64,000 nt of DNA from Cellulomonas avistercoris (GCF_014836445.1 NZ_JACSQV010000003.1:44629-108628), one strand, 5' to 3'; shown: positions 25,785 through 35,972, numbered from the stretch's first letter. Translations and numbers: made by a program. The notes: generated by a model from the sequence alone, not told the origin.

Positions 25785-26768
25785 ATGACTGCTGCACGGA
25801 CGGCCGCCGGTGAGCCCGCCGTGAGGGTCCGGGGGCTGCGCAAGAGCTACCGGACGTTCACGCTGCGGGAGGTCGTCGCCGTCGACCGGCTCGACCTCAC
25901 GGTGCCCTCGGGCGGCGTGCACGCCTTCCTCGGTCCCAACGGGTCGGGCAAGACCACGACGATCCGCATGCTCCTGGGGCTGGTCCGTCCGGACGCCGGC
26001 ACCGTGCACCTGTTCGGCACGCCCGTGCCGTCCCGGCTGCCCGACGTCGTGGCACGCGTCGGTGCGATCGTCGAGAACCCCAAGTTCGTGCCGGGCTTCT
26101 CCGGCCGGCGCAACCTGCGGCTGCTCGCGACCGCGGTGGACGTGCCGCACACGCGGGTCGAGGAGGTCCTCGAACGCGTCGGGCTGCGCGACCGCGGGCA
26201 GGACCAGTTCCGCCGCTACTCGCTGGGCATGAAGCAGCGGCTGGCCGTCGCGGCGACGCTGCTCAAGGACCCGGACCTGCTGATCTTCGACGAGCCCACC
26301 AACGGGCTCGACCCCGCCGGGATCCGCGACGTGCGCGCCACGATGCGGGGCCTCGCCGACGAGGGCCGCACCGTCCTGGTCTCGAGCCACATGCTCGCGG
26401 AGGTCGAGCAGGTCGCGGACACGGTGTCGGTCGTGGCGCGCGGCCGGCTGGTCGCCGAGGGCACGGTGGCGGACCTGCTCGGCGGGGGTGCCGCTGCCGA
26501 CGTGCGGGTCGGCGTCGCCGACGCGGCGCGGGCGCAGGCGCTGCTCGGCGCCGCGGGCTGGACCGTGCGCCGAGCCGGCGTCACGCTGCTCGTCGGGGGG
26601 TCGCCGGGCGCGGCGCAGGTCAACGAGGCGCTCGCCCGCGGGGGCGTGTACGCGCACGAGGTCGCCCTCGTGCGCCGCGACCTCGAGGCCGCGTTCCTCG
26701 AGCTGACGGCTCCGGATCCCGGCGCGGCTCCCGCGCCCACGGTCACCTCCGCGGCGGGTGCCGCGTGA
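25785..26768 (+). CDS. ABC transporter ATP-binding protein (exporter type)
   Basis: A 327-residue ATPase. Walker A is GPNGSGKTTT (residues 50-59), the signature YSLGMKQRL, Walker B LLIFDEPTNGLDP, and the H-loop SSHMLAEVEQVADTV. A C-terminal extension of about 90 residues resembles the regulatory tail of DrrA/CcmA-like ATPases. GGGGGG stands directly before the ATG at 25785. Its stop overlaps the GTG of the permease, so the two form an export complex. ABC-2-type exporters of this kind handle drugs, lipids or peptides; the substrate is unknown. Confidence 0.93.
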   Translation: MTAARTAAGEPAVRVRGLRKSYRTFTLREVVAVDRLDLTVPSGGVHAFLGPNGSGKTTTIRMLLGLVRPDAGTVHLFGTPVPSRLPDVVARVGAIVENPKFVPGFSGRRNLRLLATAVDVPHTRVEEVLERVGLRDRGQDQFRRYSLGMKQRLAVAATLLKDPDLLIFDEPTNGLDPAGIRDVRATMRGLADEGRTVLVSSHMLAEVEQVADTVSVVARGRLVAEGTVADLLGGGAAADVRVGVADAARAQALLGAAGWTVRRAGVTLLVGGSPGAAQVNEALARGGVYAHEVALVRRDLEAAFLELTAPDPGAAPAPTVTSAAGAA

Positions 26769-27763
26769 GCGGGCTGCTGCGCGCCGAGCTCGCGCGGGCG
26801 CGTGCCCGGCCCTTCGTCTGGGGCGTCGTCGCGGCCGTCACGCTCGGCGCGGTGGGCCTCGTGCTGATCGGGTGGTGGGACACGCGCCCACCGACGTCCG
26901 CGCAGGTCGACGAGGCCCACGTCGCCCTCGCCGAGGCCGAGGAGCGGTGGGACGCGGACGGCGCGGCACTCGTCGCGCGGTGCCTCGAGCTGCAGGACGA
27001 GGTCCGGGCCGACGAGGGGGACGGGGTCGACCTCGGGTGCGACGTGATGGGCCCGGTCCTCGAGCAGTTCCTCCCGCACCGCCCCGCGCTGGCCGACCTG
27101 CTCGAGCAGCGGCTCACGTCCACGGGCCTGATGGTGGTCATCGGCATGCTCATGACCGGCGTGGGCCTCGTGTCCGCGGAGTTCGCCACGGGTGCGATGA
27201 GCACGTGGCTGACCTTCACGCCGCGCCGTGGGCGGGTCTTCGTCAGCAAGCTCGCCGCGGCCTGCGTGGCCGCCCTCGTGGTCGCGGTCGTGCCCACCGT
27301 GCTCGCGCTCGCGGGCCTGGCCGCGGTGTGCGCGCTGCACGGCACCGGGACCACGGTCGAGGCGGCCGTGGCCGCCGAGCTCGCGGGGCGGGCGGCGCGG
27401 TGGCTCGCGGTCGGCCTCGGTGCCACCGCGCTCGGCGTCGGGCTCGCGTTCGCCGTGCGGCACGCGGCCGCGGTGACCGGCATCGTCGTGTGGTGGGTCG
27501 CCGCGGTCGAGAGCACGCTCGCGCTCGTGCTGCCGCCCGCGCGCTGGCTGCCGCTGTCGACCAACGTCCGCGCGTGGACCACGGGTGAGGCGATGTACGA
27601 GGTGCCCGCGTGCGTCCCCGACCCCCGGGCGTCCGGCGGCGAGGTGTGCGAGCTGGTGGTCCACTACGTCGGGGCCGGCCAGGGTGCCCTGGTCATCGGC
27701 GTGCTCGTCGCGCTCGCGCTCCTGGCGGGCTGGCTGTCGTTCCGGCTGCGTGACGTGACCTGA
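26765..27763 (+). CDS. ABC-2-type exporter permease
   Basis: A 332-residue membrane partner of the preceding ATPase. The first helix is at about residues 17-36 (VWGVVAAVTLGAVGLVLIGW), followed by a long external loop of about 90 acidic residues and five further helices. The second helix is preceded by LLEQRLTSTGLMVVIGMLMTG, usual for ABC-2 permeases of the NatB type. GTG 26765 overlaps the ATPase stop by four bases. It ends 21 bases before the convergent lipoprotein stop. Confidence 0.87.
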   Translation: MSGLLRAELARARARPFVWGVVAAVTLGAVGLVLIGWWDTRPPTSAQVDEAHVALAEAEERWDADGAALVARCLELQDEVRADEGDGVDLGCDVMGPVLEQFLPHRPALADLLEQRLTSTGLMVVIGMLMTGVGLVSAEFATGAMSTWLTFTPRRGRVFVSKLAAACVAALVVAVVPTVLALAGLAAVCALHGTGTTVEAAVAAELAGRAARWLAVGLGATALGVGLAFAVRHAAAVTGIVVWWVAAVESTLALVLPPARWLPLSTNVRAWTTGEAMYEVPACVPDPRASGGEVCELVVHYVGAGQGALVIGVLVALALLAGWLSFRLRDVT

Positions 27764-27784
27764 CGTCGTCCGGTCCTCGACGGG

Positions 27785-28444
27785 TCAGTCGTCCTGCAGG
27801 TCCACGACGACGCGCACGGGGTCGGACAGGACGAGGACCCGGAACGGCCGCGGTCCGTCGTCCACCCCGACGAACGACTGCGTCATGCCCTCGAAGGTCA
27901 GGGGCCGCACGACGTGCTCGACATCGCCGTCGGCCGGGCGCAGGTCCTCGGAGAACTCCTGCGGGCCGCCCTCCACCGGGTACGTCGTGCCGACCAGCCA
28001 CACCTGCAGCACCGCGTCCCCGTCGACGTCGCGGACCTCGTCGCTGGGGTCCTCCACGGCGCGGTCCACGTAGCCGACGCGGTAGCCCGGCGTGCCCTGG
28101 CCGCCCGTGAGCTCGTAGACGACGCGGTCGTACCCGTCGTGCGAGCCGGTGCGCACCTGGGTCACCACGTAGCCGGCCGCGTCGCCGTCGGTGGCGGCCT
28201 CGGTCCCCGGCGCGGTGAACCCGCCCAGGTCGCCCGTCGGCTCGGCGGCCGCGGTCGTCGCGGCGGACGTCGGTGCGGGCGTGCTCGACGCGGTCGGGCG
28301 GGCGGACGTCACGGCGGGCGACGGGCTGGACGTCGGCGTCGCGGACCCCGCGGGCGTCCCGGACCCGCTGCCGCACGCCGCCAGCGCGAGCGCGAGCGCG
28401 AGCGCCCCGGTCGCCGTGCCGAGCCCGCCTGTCGTCGTGCGCAC
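27785..28444 (-). CDS. Lipoprotein with AMIN-like domain
   Basis: A 219-residue exported lipoprotein. From GTG 28444 it has a signal sequence rich in Ala/Leu with lipobox ALAAC, then a Ser/Pro/Thr/Ala linker to about residue 75, then a compact beta domain (HDGYDRVVYELTGG, YRVGYVDRAVEDP) like the AMIN-like domain of actinobacterial lipoproteins. AGAGGGA lies about 9 bases before the GTG. A TACGGT further upstream on the same strand could be its -10, which supports this start over longer reading-frame options. The function is not known; AMIN domains often bind cell-wall glycans. Confidence 0.8.
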   Translation of the reverse strand: MRTTTGGLGTATGALALALALAACGSGSGTPAGSATPTSSPSPAVTSARPTASSTPAPTSAATTAAAEPTGDLGGFTAPGTEAATDGDAAGYVVTQVRTGSHDGYDRVVYELTGGQGTPGYRVGYVDRAVEDPSDEVRDVDGDAVLQVWLVGTTYPVEGGPQEFSEDLRPADGDVEHVVRPLTFEGMTQSFVGVDDGPRPFRVLVLSDPVRVVVDLQDD

Positions 28445-28524
28445 GGTCCACCGTCCCTCTGCCGTCGTCGCAGTGCCTGGCCCCACCGTACGGTCCGGCA
28501 CCGTCACCGGGCGCGACGCCCGCC

Positions 28525-29556
28525 TCACGCGGCGAGTCGCTCCACGACGGCCGCGAAGAGACCGGGGGAGCGGCGCGCGAGCGGCACGATCGTCGGCCGC
28601 AGGGGCGAGGCCGCCCACGCCACGAGGGCGGACGTCAGGACGCGGTAGTCGCGCGTGGCGGCCCACCAGGCGCGCTCGTAGGCGGCCGGGTCGTCGAGGG
28701 TCGCCACGGCGGCCACGGCCTGCGCGAAGCCCACGCGCAGGCCCTCACCCGTGAGCGCGTCGACGTAGCCCGAGGCGTCGCCGACGAGCCGTACCGGTCC
28801 CGCGGTGCGCCGCGTGCTGCGCTGCCGCAGGGGGCCGGCCCCGCGCACGGGCCCCGCCGGCGCGCCCGCCAGGCGCTGCGCGAGCTCGGGCAGCGCCGCG
28901 AGGGCGTCGTCCAGCGACGCGCCGCGCGGTCCGAGCAGGGCGACCCCGACGAGGTCCGGCGCGACGGGCGTCACGTACACCTCGGCCACGGGCGACCAGT
29001 GCACCTCGACGAGGTCCGTCCACGGCGCGAGGCGGTGGTGCCGGCGCAGGCCGTAGCGACGGCCGTCCGCGCGGCCGGCGCCTCGTCGGGCCGGGGCCTC
29101 CAGCCCGACGAGGCGCCGGACGGGCGAGTGCAGGCCGTCGCACGCGAGCAGGTGACGCGCCGAGATCCCGGCCACCTCGACGCCGGCGGGCGTCACGCGC
29201 ACGTCGTCCGCGCGTCCGGTGACGGTGACCGCGCCGAGCGTCGCGGCACGCTCGCGGAGCGCGTCGTGCAGGACCGTCCGGCGGACCCCGCGTCCGATGG
29301 CGTCACGGAAGCGGTGGTCGACGTGCCCGGCGGGCGAGCGGTAGCTGATTCCCGCGATCGGGTGGCCCGCGGGGTCGACGTCCCACGCGTGCAGCAGGCG
29401 CAGCGCACCCGGCATGAGGCCCTCGCCGCAGGCCTTGTCGACCGTCCCCGTGCGCGGTTCGAGCACGACCACCTCGTGGCCGCGGCGGCGTGCCTCGACG
29501 GCCGCCGCGAGACCCACGGGCCCGCCACCGACGACCAGGACGTCCGTGTCGGGCAC
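28525..29556 (-). CDS. FAD-dependent hydroxylase/reductase, SrsC-like
   Basis: A 343-residue flavoprotein with the dinucleotide motif DVLVVGGGPVGLAAAVEARR at residues 5-24 and the FAD-ribityl motif LVGDASGYVDALTGEGLRVG. It belongs to the geranylgeranyl-reductase/PHBH-like group. It is third in an order (type III PKS, methyltransferase, flavoprotein) identical to srsA-srsB-srsC of Streptomyces griseus, where SrsC hydroxylates the alkylresorcinol methyl ether to a quinol. GTG 29556 begins at the nucleotide-binding strand, 8 bases after the methyltransferase stop. A prenyl reductase role is the alternative, given the divergent UbiA-type gene. Confidence 0.82.
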   Translation of the reverse strand: MPDTDVLVVGGGPVGLAAAVEARRRGHEVVVLEPRTGTVDKACGEGLMPGALRLLHAWDVDPAGHPIAGISYRSPAGHVDHRFRDAIGRGVRRTVLHDALRERAATLGAVTVTGRADDVRVTPAGVEVAGISARHLLACDGLHSPVRRLVGLEAPARRGAGRADGRRYGLRRHHRLAPWTDLVEVHWSPVAEVYVTPVAPDLVGVALLGPRGASLDDALAALPELAQRLAGAPAGPVRGAGPLRQRSTRRTAGPVRLVGDASGYVDALTGEGLRVGFAQAVAAVATLDDPAAYERAWWAATRDYRVLTSALVAWAASPLRPTIVPLARRSPGLFAAVVERLAA

Positions 29557-29564
29557 GTCGTGCC

Positions 29565-30089
29565 CTACGCGGGGGCGGGCGCGGCCTGCAGCGCCCGCTC
29601 CTCCGCAGGGATGCGGAAGCGCAGCAGCAGGACCGCGTTGAGCACCGTGAAGACGAGCGCGGTGACCCACGCGGTGTGCACGAGCGGGAGCGCGATGCCC
29701 TCGACGACCACGGCGACGTAGTTGGGGTGCCGGAGCCACCGGTAGGGCCCGCCGCCCACGAGACGCAGCCCGGGCACCACGATCACCCGGGTGTTCCAGC
29801 GCGGGCCGAGCGTCGCGATGCACCACCACCGCAGTGCCTGGCTGGCCACGACGAGCGCCAGCGCGGGCCACCCCAGCCACGGCAGGAAGGGCCGGTGCGC
29901 GACGAGGACCTCGACGACGCACGCCACGAGCAGGGCGGTGTGCAGCAGCACCATGGGGGGGAAGTGCCCGCGCCCGCTCTCGACGCCGCCGCGTGCGAAC
30001 GACCAGCGGGCGTTGCGCGTCGAGACCACGAGCTCGGCGAGGCGCTCGACGGCCGTGAGGCCGACGACGACCAGGTAGAGGGTCAGCAT
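29565..30089 (-). CDS. Isoprenylcysteine carboxyl methyltransferase-family protein, SrsB-like
   Basis: A 174-residue membrane methyltransferase with four or so helices. The cofactor region GPYRWLRHPNYVAVVVEG (about 115-132) is the ICMT/PEMT signature. SrsB of S. griseus, which O-methylates alkylresorcinols, belongs to this family and lies in the same position next to a type III PKS. It is 4 bases downstream of the PKS stop and 8 upstream of the flavoprotein, so the three genes form one unit. Methylation of the PKS phenolic lipid is inferred from synteny. Confidence 0.87.
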   Translation of the reverse strand: MLTLYLVVVGLTAVERLAELVVSTRNARWSFARGGVESGRGHFPPMVLLHTALLVACVVEVLVAHRPFLPWLGWPALALVVASQALRWWCIATLGPRWNTRVIVVPGLRLVGGGPYRWLRHPNYVAVVVEGIALPLVHTAWVTALVFTVLNAVLLLRFRIPAEERALQAAPAPA

Positions 30090-30093
30090 GGGC

Positions 30094-31170
30094 TCAGCCT
30101 GCCGTGGACCACCGCAGGAGCACCACCTCTGCGGTCACCCCGGGCCCGAACGCGAGCAGGACACCGGGCGTGCCGTCGGGCACGCCGGCGCGCTGCGTGC
30201 GGTCCAGCACGTCCAGGACGGAGGCCGACGAGAGGTTGCCGACCGCGGACAGCGACGCCCGGCTGACGTCGAGGGCACCGTCCGGCAGGGACAGCGCCTC
30301 CTCGACGGCGTCGAGGATCCGCGGCCCTCCGGCGTGCACGACCCAGCGACCCACGTCCCCCGTCTTGAGGCCGTGCGCCGCAAGGAGCCCCTCCACGTCC
30401 GGCGCGAGCCCGGCGCGCACGACGTCGGGCAGCCGGGCCGACAGGACGATGCGGAACCCGGAGGCGCCGATCCGCCAGCCGAGGTCGCCCTCGGTGCCGG
30501 GGTACAGCCTGCTGCGGCTCGCCACGACGCGCGGGCCCGTCGCGCCGGCCGCGGCGGGGTGGGCGTCACCGACGACGACGGCGACCGCGGCACCGTCGCC
30601 GAACAGGCCGTTGGCCACCAGCGCGGCGGGGTCCGCGTCGCCGTGCTGCAGCGTGAGCGAGCACAGCTCGAGGCACACGAGCAGCGCGGTGTCCTGCGGG
30701 TGGCCCGTCAGGTAGTCGTGCACGCGGGCGAGGCCGGCGGCGCCACCGCCGCACCCCAGGCCGAACGAGGGCAGCCGCGTGACGTCGTCGCGCAGCCCGA
30801 GCAGACCGACGAGCGCGGCGTCGACCGAGGGCGCCCCGATGCCGGTCACGGACGTGAACAGCACGAAGTCGACGTCCTGCGGGTCGACCCCGGCCCGGTC
30901 CAGGGCGTCGCGCGCCGCCCGTGCCGCGAGGTCGGTGCCGATGGCGAGGTACAGGTCGTTCGCGTGCCCGAAGTCCCGGACGCCCGCGTACTCGTCGGGC
31001 GCGAGCGCGAGGTGCCGGGTCGTCACGCCGCTGCTGCGGTGCACGCGTCGCAGCAGCGCTCCGCGGCGGTCGTCCGCGCCCGCGACGATCGGGGCGACGA
31101 TGTCCGTGATGGCACGCTGGTCACGCGGGGGGCCGGGGAGGGCCGGTGCGACGGCGAGCACGCGTGACAT
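30094..31170 (-). CDS. Type III polyketide synthase, SrsA-like alkylresorcinol/alkylpyrone synthase
   Basis: A 358-residue chalcone-synthase-fold enzyme. The catalytic triad is complete: Cys140 in FGLGCGGGAAGL, His279 in WVVHAGGPRIL, Asn312 in VGNLSSAS. Type III PKSs extend a CoA starter with malonyl-CoA without carrier protein; bacterial members beside SrsB/SrsC-like genes make alkylresorcinols from fatty acyl starters. ATG 31170 sits seven bases after a CACGCT (reverse strand 31177-31182), suggesting leaderless transcription. It is divergent from a UbiA prenyltransferase with 54 bases between them. An alkylpyrone or germicidin-like product is the main alternative. Confidence 0.92.
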   Translation of the reverse strand: MSRVLAVAPALPGPPRDQRAITDIVAPIVAGADDRRGALLRRVHRSSGVTTRHLALAPDEYAGVRDFGHANDLYLAIGTDLAARAARDALDRAGVDPQDVDFVLFTSVTGIGAPSVDAALVGLLGLRDDVTRLPSFGLGCGGGAAGLARVHDYLTGHPQDTALLVCLELCSLTLQHGDADPAALVANGLFGDGAAVAVVVGDAHPAAAGATGPRVVASRSRLYPGTEGDLGWRIGASGFRIVLSARLPDVVRAGLAPDVEGLLAAHGLKTGDVGRWVVHAGGPRILDAVEEALSLPDGALDVSRASLSAVGNLSSASVLDVLDRTQRAGVPDGTPGVLLAFGPGVTAEVVLLRWSTAG

Positions 31171-31224
31171 CCCGAAAGCGTGGCACGCACGGCCCGTGTC
31201 GGCACGGGGGACTACGGTCGGACC

Positions 31225-32112
31225 GTGCCCGACGCCCCGACCGGTCCCGCGCGCCGCGCTCCCGCGGTCCGGGGCGCACGGACGCGTGCGGCGGCGCTGG
31301 TGCGCGCGTGCCACCCCGGGCCGACGGTCGTCGTGACGGTGCTGTGCACGGCGCTCGCGCTGGCGCTCGACGCGCCGGCCGGCACGGTGCTGCTCGTGCT
31401 GGGCGTCGTGCTGGCGGGCCAGCTCTCGATCGGGTGGTCGAACGACTGGCTGGACGCCGCGCGCGACCAGGCCGTGGGCCGGGCCGACAAGCCGGTCGTG
31501 GCCGGCGCGGTGACGCCGCCGGAGCTGCGGACCGCGGCCCTGCTCGCGCTGGGGGCGAGCGTGCTGCTGTCGGTACCGACGGGCGCGGCCGCGCTGCTCG
31601 CCCACGCCACGGCGGTGGTGATGGGGTGGGCCTACAACCTGGGGCTGAAGAGCACGGCCGCGTCGTGGCTGCCGTACGCGGTCGCCTTCGCGCTGTTCCC
31701 CGCGTTCGTCGTGCTCGCGAGGCCGGACGACGCGGTCCCGGCCGGCTGGCTGCTGGCCGTCGGCGCGTTGCTCGGCGTCGGTGCCCACCTCGCGAACGTC
31801 CTGCCCGACCTGAAGGACGACGCCGCGACGGGCGTCCGCGGCCTGCCCCACCGGTGGGGCAGGCGGGTGACGGGCGTGCTCGCACCGGCCGTGCTCGCCG
31901 CGGCCGTGGTCGTCGCCGTGGCGGGGCCGCCCGGGCCGCCCGGTGCCGCGTCGGTCGTCGTCGGGGTGGTGGCCGTCGGGGTGGCGCTCGCCGCCGGCAC
32001 GGCGGGGCTGCTGCGGGAGCGCAGCAGGTGGCCCTTCGGGCTGGCGATGGTCGTGGCGGCGCTCTGCGTGGTGGCGCTGCTCGCGGGCGGCGCGCGCGGC
32101 GCGGCCGTGTGA
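31225..32112 (+). CDS. UbiA-family membrane prenyltransferase
   Basis: A 295-residue membrane prenyltransferase with eight or so helices. The first aspartate motif is NDWLDAARDQAVGRADKP and the second is DLKDDAATG; both bind prenyl diphosphate with magnesium. UbiA members attach isoprenoid chains to aromatic or quinone acceptors, or make lipids. The GTG at 31225 lies seven bases after a TACGGT -10 (31213-31218), which favours it over the in-frame GTG at 31180, only 10 bases from the divergent PKS. Placement beside a type III PKS suggests the polyketide phenol may be prenylated. Confidence 0.88.
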   Translation: MPDAPTGPARRAPAVRGARTRAAALVRACHPGPTVVVTVLCTALALALDAPAGTVLLVLGVVLAGQLSIGWSNDWLDAARDQAVGRADKPVVAGAVTPPELRTAALLALGASVLLSVPTGAAALLAHATAVVMGWAYNLGLKSTAASWLPYAVAFALFPAFVVLARPDDAVPAGWLLAVGALLGVGAHLANVLPDLKDDAATGVRGLPHRWGRRVTGVLAPAVLAAAVVVAVAGPPGPPGAASVVVGVVAVGVALAAGTAGLLRERSRWPFGLAMVVAALCVVALLAGGARGAAV

Positions 32113-32173
32113 CCGCAGCCGCCGTCCGGGTCGTGGACTCGTGAACCACGATGCGAGACGACCCGATGGTCGC

Positions 32174-32202
32174 GTGACATCCCTCGGTCCCGGGCGTAGG
32201 GT
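32174..32202 (+). promoter_or_regulatory. Promoter of the ilvB leader transcript
   Basis: GTGACA (32174-32179), a 17-base spacer and TAGGGT (32197-32202) form a good housekeeping promoter. The predicted first transcribed base is at or near 32209, the first base of the leader peptide GTG. Confidence 0.65.
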
Positions 32203-32208
32203 GACGGC

Positions 32209-32250
32209 GTGCAGATGATCCTCGTAGTACTTCCTGAGCGCGCCGGCTGA
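32209..32250 (+). CDS. ilvB leader peptide
   Basis: A 13-codon ORF, GTG CAG then ATG ATC CTC GTA GTA CTT, coding (M/V)[12 protein letters not shown]. Five consecutive residues are Ile, Leu, Val, Val, Leu, the end products of the pathway, and GTA and CTT are rare codons in this genome. The GTG coincides with the predicted transcription start, so the leader mRNA is leaderless. It is followed by a hairpin (GAGCGCGC 32236-32243 with GCGCGCTC 32277-32284) and an intrinsic terminator, as in ribosome-mediated attenuation: a ribosome stalled at Ile/Leu/Val codons would cover the first arm and prevent termination. Confidence 0.85.
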   Translation: MQMILVVLPERAG

Positions 32251-32284
32251 CGCCACCCGCCCAGGTCGCACGTCGCGCGCGCTC

Positions 32285-32324
32285 GCCCCTCGTCCAACCC
32301 GGTGCCCGGGTCGAGGGGCTTTTT
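32285..32324 (+). terminator. ilvB attenuator terminator
   Basis: GCCCCTCG (32285-32292) pairs with CGAGGGGC (32312-32319), with an inner ACCCG/CGGGT, followed by five Ts (32320-32324). It stands between the leader peptide and ilvB, 75 bases before the ATG. T-runs are rare elsewhere in this window. Confidence 0.9.
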
Positions 32325-32399
32325 CGTGCCCGACGTCCGTCCGGCGCGGCCCCCTCGCACCGGACGACCACACCCGCACTCGACCCGCAGGAGACGACC

Positions 32400-34268
32400 A
32401 TGGTCCAGGGTCCCCATCCCGCACCCCCCCGCAGCCCCGTGCGCCCCGTGCGCCCGGCAGCGGACGGGCTGCCCCGCCCCGCCGAGTCGCCGGCCGACGC
32501 GCCGCGACGCATCGGGCCCGAGAAGGTCACGGGCGCGCAGTCGATCGTCCGCTCGCTCGAGGAGGCGGGCGTCGAGGTCGTCTTCGGCATCCCGGGTGGC
32601 GCGATCCTGCCCACCTACGACCCCCTCATGGACTCGACCCGGGTCCGGCACATCCTCGTGCGGCACGAGCAGGGTGGCGGGCACGCGGCGGCCGGCTACG
32701 CGTACTCCTCGGGCAAGGTCGGCGTCACGATGGCGACGTCCGGGCCGGGTGCGACCAACCTGGTGACCGCCATCGCCGACGCCAACATGGACTCGGTGCC
32801 CATGGTCGCGATCACCGGCCAGGTCGGCGCGTCGCTGATCGGCACGGACGCGTTCCAGGAGGCCGACATCGTCGGCATCACGCTGCCGGTCACCAAGCAC
32901 AACTACCTGGTGACCGACGCGGACGACATCCCGCGCACGATCGCCGAGGCGTTCCACATCGCCTCGACAGGCCGCCCGGGTCCCGTCCTGGTCGACATCG
33001 CGAAGTCCGCGATGCAGGCGCAGACCACGTTCTCCTGGCCGCAGGACATCGCGCTGCCCGGCTACCACCCGGTCACCAAGCCGCACGCCAAGCAGATCCG
33101 TGAGGCCGCGCGCCTGCTCGCGACGGCCCGCCGGCCGGTGCTGTACGTGGGCGGCGGCGTGGTGCGTGCGGGGGCCTCCGAGCTCCTGCGTCGTCTCACC
33201 GACGCCTCGGGCGCGCCCGTCGTCACGACGCTCATGGCCCGCGGTGCGCTGCCGGACTCGCACCCGCAGAACCTCGGCATGCCCGGCATGCACGGGACCG
33301 TCGCGGCGGTCGCCGCGCTGCAGAAGGCCGACCTCGTCATCGCGCTCGGCGCGCGGTTCGACGACCGCGTGACGGGCCTGCTGTCGTCGTTCGCGCCGCT
33401 GGCGACCGTGGTGCACGCCGACATCGACCCGGCGGAGATCGGCAAGAACAAGCGCACCGACGTGCCGATCGTCGGGGACCTGCGCGAGGTCATCGCCGAC
33501 CTGCTGCCCGAGCTCGAGCGCGAGCACGGCCAGCACGGCCTGCCCGACCTCGAGGCGTGGTGGCAGCAGCTCGACGCCTGGCGCGAGACGTTCCCCCTGG
33601 GCTTCGACGAGCCGTCGGACGGCCACCTGGCGCCCCAGCACGTGATCTCGCGCATCGGGGACATCTCCGGTCCGGAGTCGATCTTCGTGGCGGGCGTCGG
33701 GCAGCACCAGATGTGGGCCGCGCAGTTCATCAAGTACGAGCGGCCCGGCGCCTGGATCAACTCCGGCGGCCTGGGGACGATGGGCTTCTCGGTGCCCGCG
33801 GCGATGGGCGCGAAGGTCGGCGACCCGAGCCGCACGGTGTGGTCCATCGACGGTGACGGCTGCTTCCAGATGACCAACCAGGAGCTCGCCACCTGCACCA
33901 TCAACGAGATCCCGATCAAGGTCGCGGTCATCAACAACAGCTCGCTCGGCATGGTCCGGCAGTGGCAGACGCTGTTCTACGAGTCGCGCTACTCCAACAC
34001 CGACCTGCACACGGGTCACGGCACGGCGCGCGTCCCCGACTTCGTCAAGCTGGCCGACGCGTACGGCGCGGTGGGCCTGCGGTGCGAGACCAAGGCGGAC
34101 GTCGACGCGACGATCAAGCGCGCGATGGAGATCGACGACCAGCCCGTCGTCGTCGACTTCACGGTGTCGCGCGACGCCATGGTGTGGCCGATGGTCGCCG
34201 CCGGCGTCAGCAACGACGCCATCCAGTACGCGCGCGGCATCAGCCCCGCGTGGGACCGCGAGGACTGA
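32400..34268 (+). CDS. ilvB: Acetolactate synthase large subunit
   Basis: A 622-residue thiamine-diphosphate enzyme that joins two pyruvates, or pyruvate and 2-oxobutyrate, in the first common step of valine/leucine and isoleucine synthesis. A Pro-rich tail of about 40 residues precedes [19 protein letters not shown]. The catalytic glutamate is in [18 protein letters not shown], and the ThDP/Mg motif spans [11 protein letters not shown] to [18 protein letters not shown] precedes ATG 32400. The leader peptide and terminator upstream show attenuation by branched-chain aminoacyl-tRNA supply. ilvN and ilvC follow. Confidence 0.97.
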   Translation: MVQGPHPAPPRSPVRPVRPAADGLPRPAESPADAPRRIGPEKVTGAQSIVRSLEEAGVEVVFGIPGGAILPTYDPLMDSTRVRHILVRHEQGGGHAAAGYAYSSGKVGVTMATSGPGATNLVTAIADANMDSVPMVAITGQVGASLIGTDAFQEADIVGITLPVTKHNYLVTDADDIPRTIAEAFHIASTGRPGPVLVDIAKSAMQAQTTFSWPQDIALPGYHPVTKPHAKQIREAARLLATARRPVLYVGGGVVRAGASELLRRLTDASGAPVVTTLMARGALPDSHPQNLGMPGMHGTVAAVAALQKADLVIALGARFDDRVTGLLSSFAPLATVVHADIDPAEIGKNKRTDVPIVGDLREVIADLLPELEREHGQHGLPDLEAWWQQLDAWRETFPLGFDEPSDGHLAPQHVISRIGDISGPESIFVAGVGQHQMWAAQFIKYERPGAWINSGGLGTMGFSVPAAMGAKVGDPSRTVWSIDGDGCFQMTNQELATCTINEIPIKVAVINNSSLGMVRQWQTLFYESRYSNTDLHTGHGTARVPDFVKLADAYGAVGLRCETKADVDATIKRAMEIDDQPVVVDFTVSRDAMVWPMVAAGVSNDAIQYARGISPAWDRED

Positions 34269-34284
34269 GGAAGGTAGCCGAGCC

Positions 34285-34809
34285 ATGACCCGCCACACCC
34301 TGTCCGTCCTCGTCGAGAACAAGCCCGGCGTGCTCACGCGAGTCGCCGGCCTGTTCGCCCGGCGGTCCTTCAACATCCACTCCCTGGCGGTCGGCCCGAC
34401 CGAGCACGACGAGATCAGCCGCATCACGGTCGTCGTCGACGTCGACGCGCTGCCGCTGGAGCAGGTGACCAAGCAGCTCAACAAGCTGGTCAACGTCATC
34501 AAGATCGTCGAGCTCGAGGACGCCGCGTCGGTCCAGCGCGAGCTGCTGCTCGTCAAGGTCAAGGCCGACGTCGCGCAGCGCACCCACGTCCTCGAGGTCG
34601 TCCAGCTGTTCCGCGCGCACGTCGTCGACGTCGTGCCGGACACCGTCGTCATCGAGGCGACGGGCGGCCCCGGCAAGCTCGACGCGCTGCTCGCGGCCCT
34701 GGAGCCGTTCGGCATCCGTGAGATCGTGCAGTCCGGCACCGTCGCCATCGGCCGCGGCTCGCGGTCGATCACCGACCGCGCGCTCGAGCGCGTGAGCCGC
34801 TCCGCGTGA
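34285..34809 (+). CDS. ilvN: Acetolactate synthase small (regulatory) subunit
   Basis: A 174-residue regulatory subunit with an N-terminal ACT domain (HTLSVLVENKPGVLTRVAGL, residues 3-22, where valine binds) and a C-terminal domain (about 85-160) that stimulates IlvB. It starts 17 bases after ilvB behind GAGGAAGG. It gives valine feedback sensitivity to the holoenzyme. Length and spacing are standard for actinobacteria. Confidence 0.96.
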   Translation: MTRHTLSVLVENKPGVLTRVAGLFARRSFNIHSLAVGPTEHDEISRITVVVDVDALPLEQVTKQLNKLVNVIKIVELEDAASVQRELLLVKVKADVAQRTHVLEVVQLFRAHVVDVVPDTVVIEATGGPGKLDALLAALEPFGIREIVQSGTVAIGRGSRSITDRALERVSRSA

Positions 34810-35910
<1,101 letters not shown>

Positions 35911-35931
35911 CCCACCTGCCCGAAGGAAGGT

Positions 35932-35972
35932 CGCGAGAGAGCGATCCGGTCGCACCGGATCGCTCTCTCGCG
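35932..35972. terminator. 19-bp perfect hairpin after ilvC, made of a dispersed repeat
   Basis: The arm at 35932-35950 (starts CGCGAGAGAGCGATCC) is exactly complementary to 35954-35972, with a 3-base CGC loop, 22 bases after the ilvC stop. The same arm sequence occurs three times at 47761-47855, so this is a repeat family used as a terminator rather than a chance hairpin. Confidence 0.85.
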
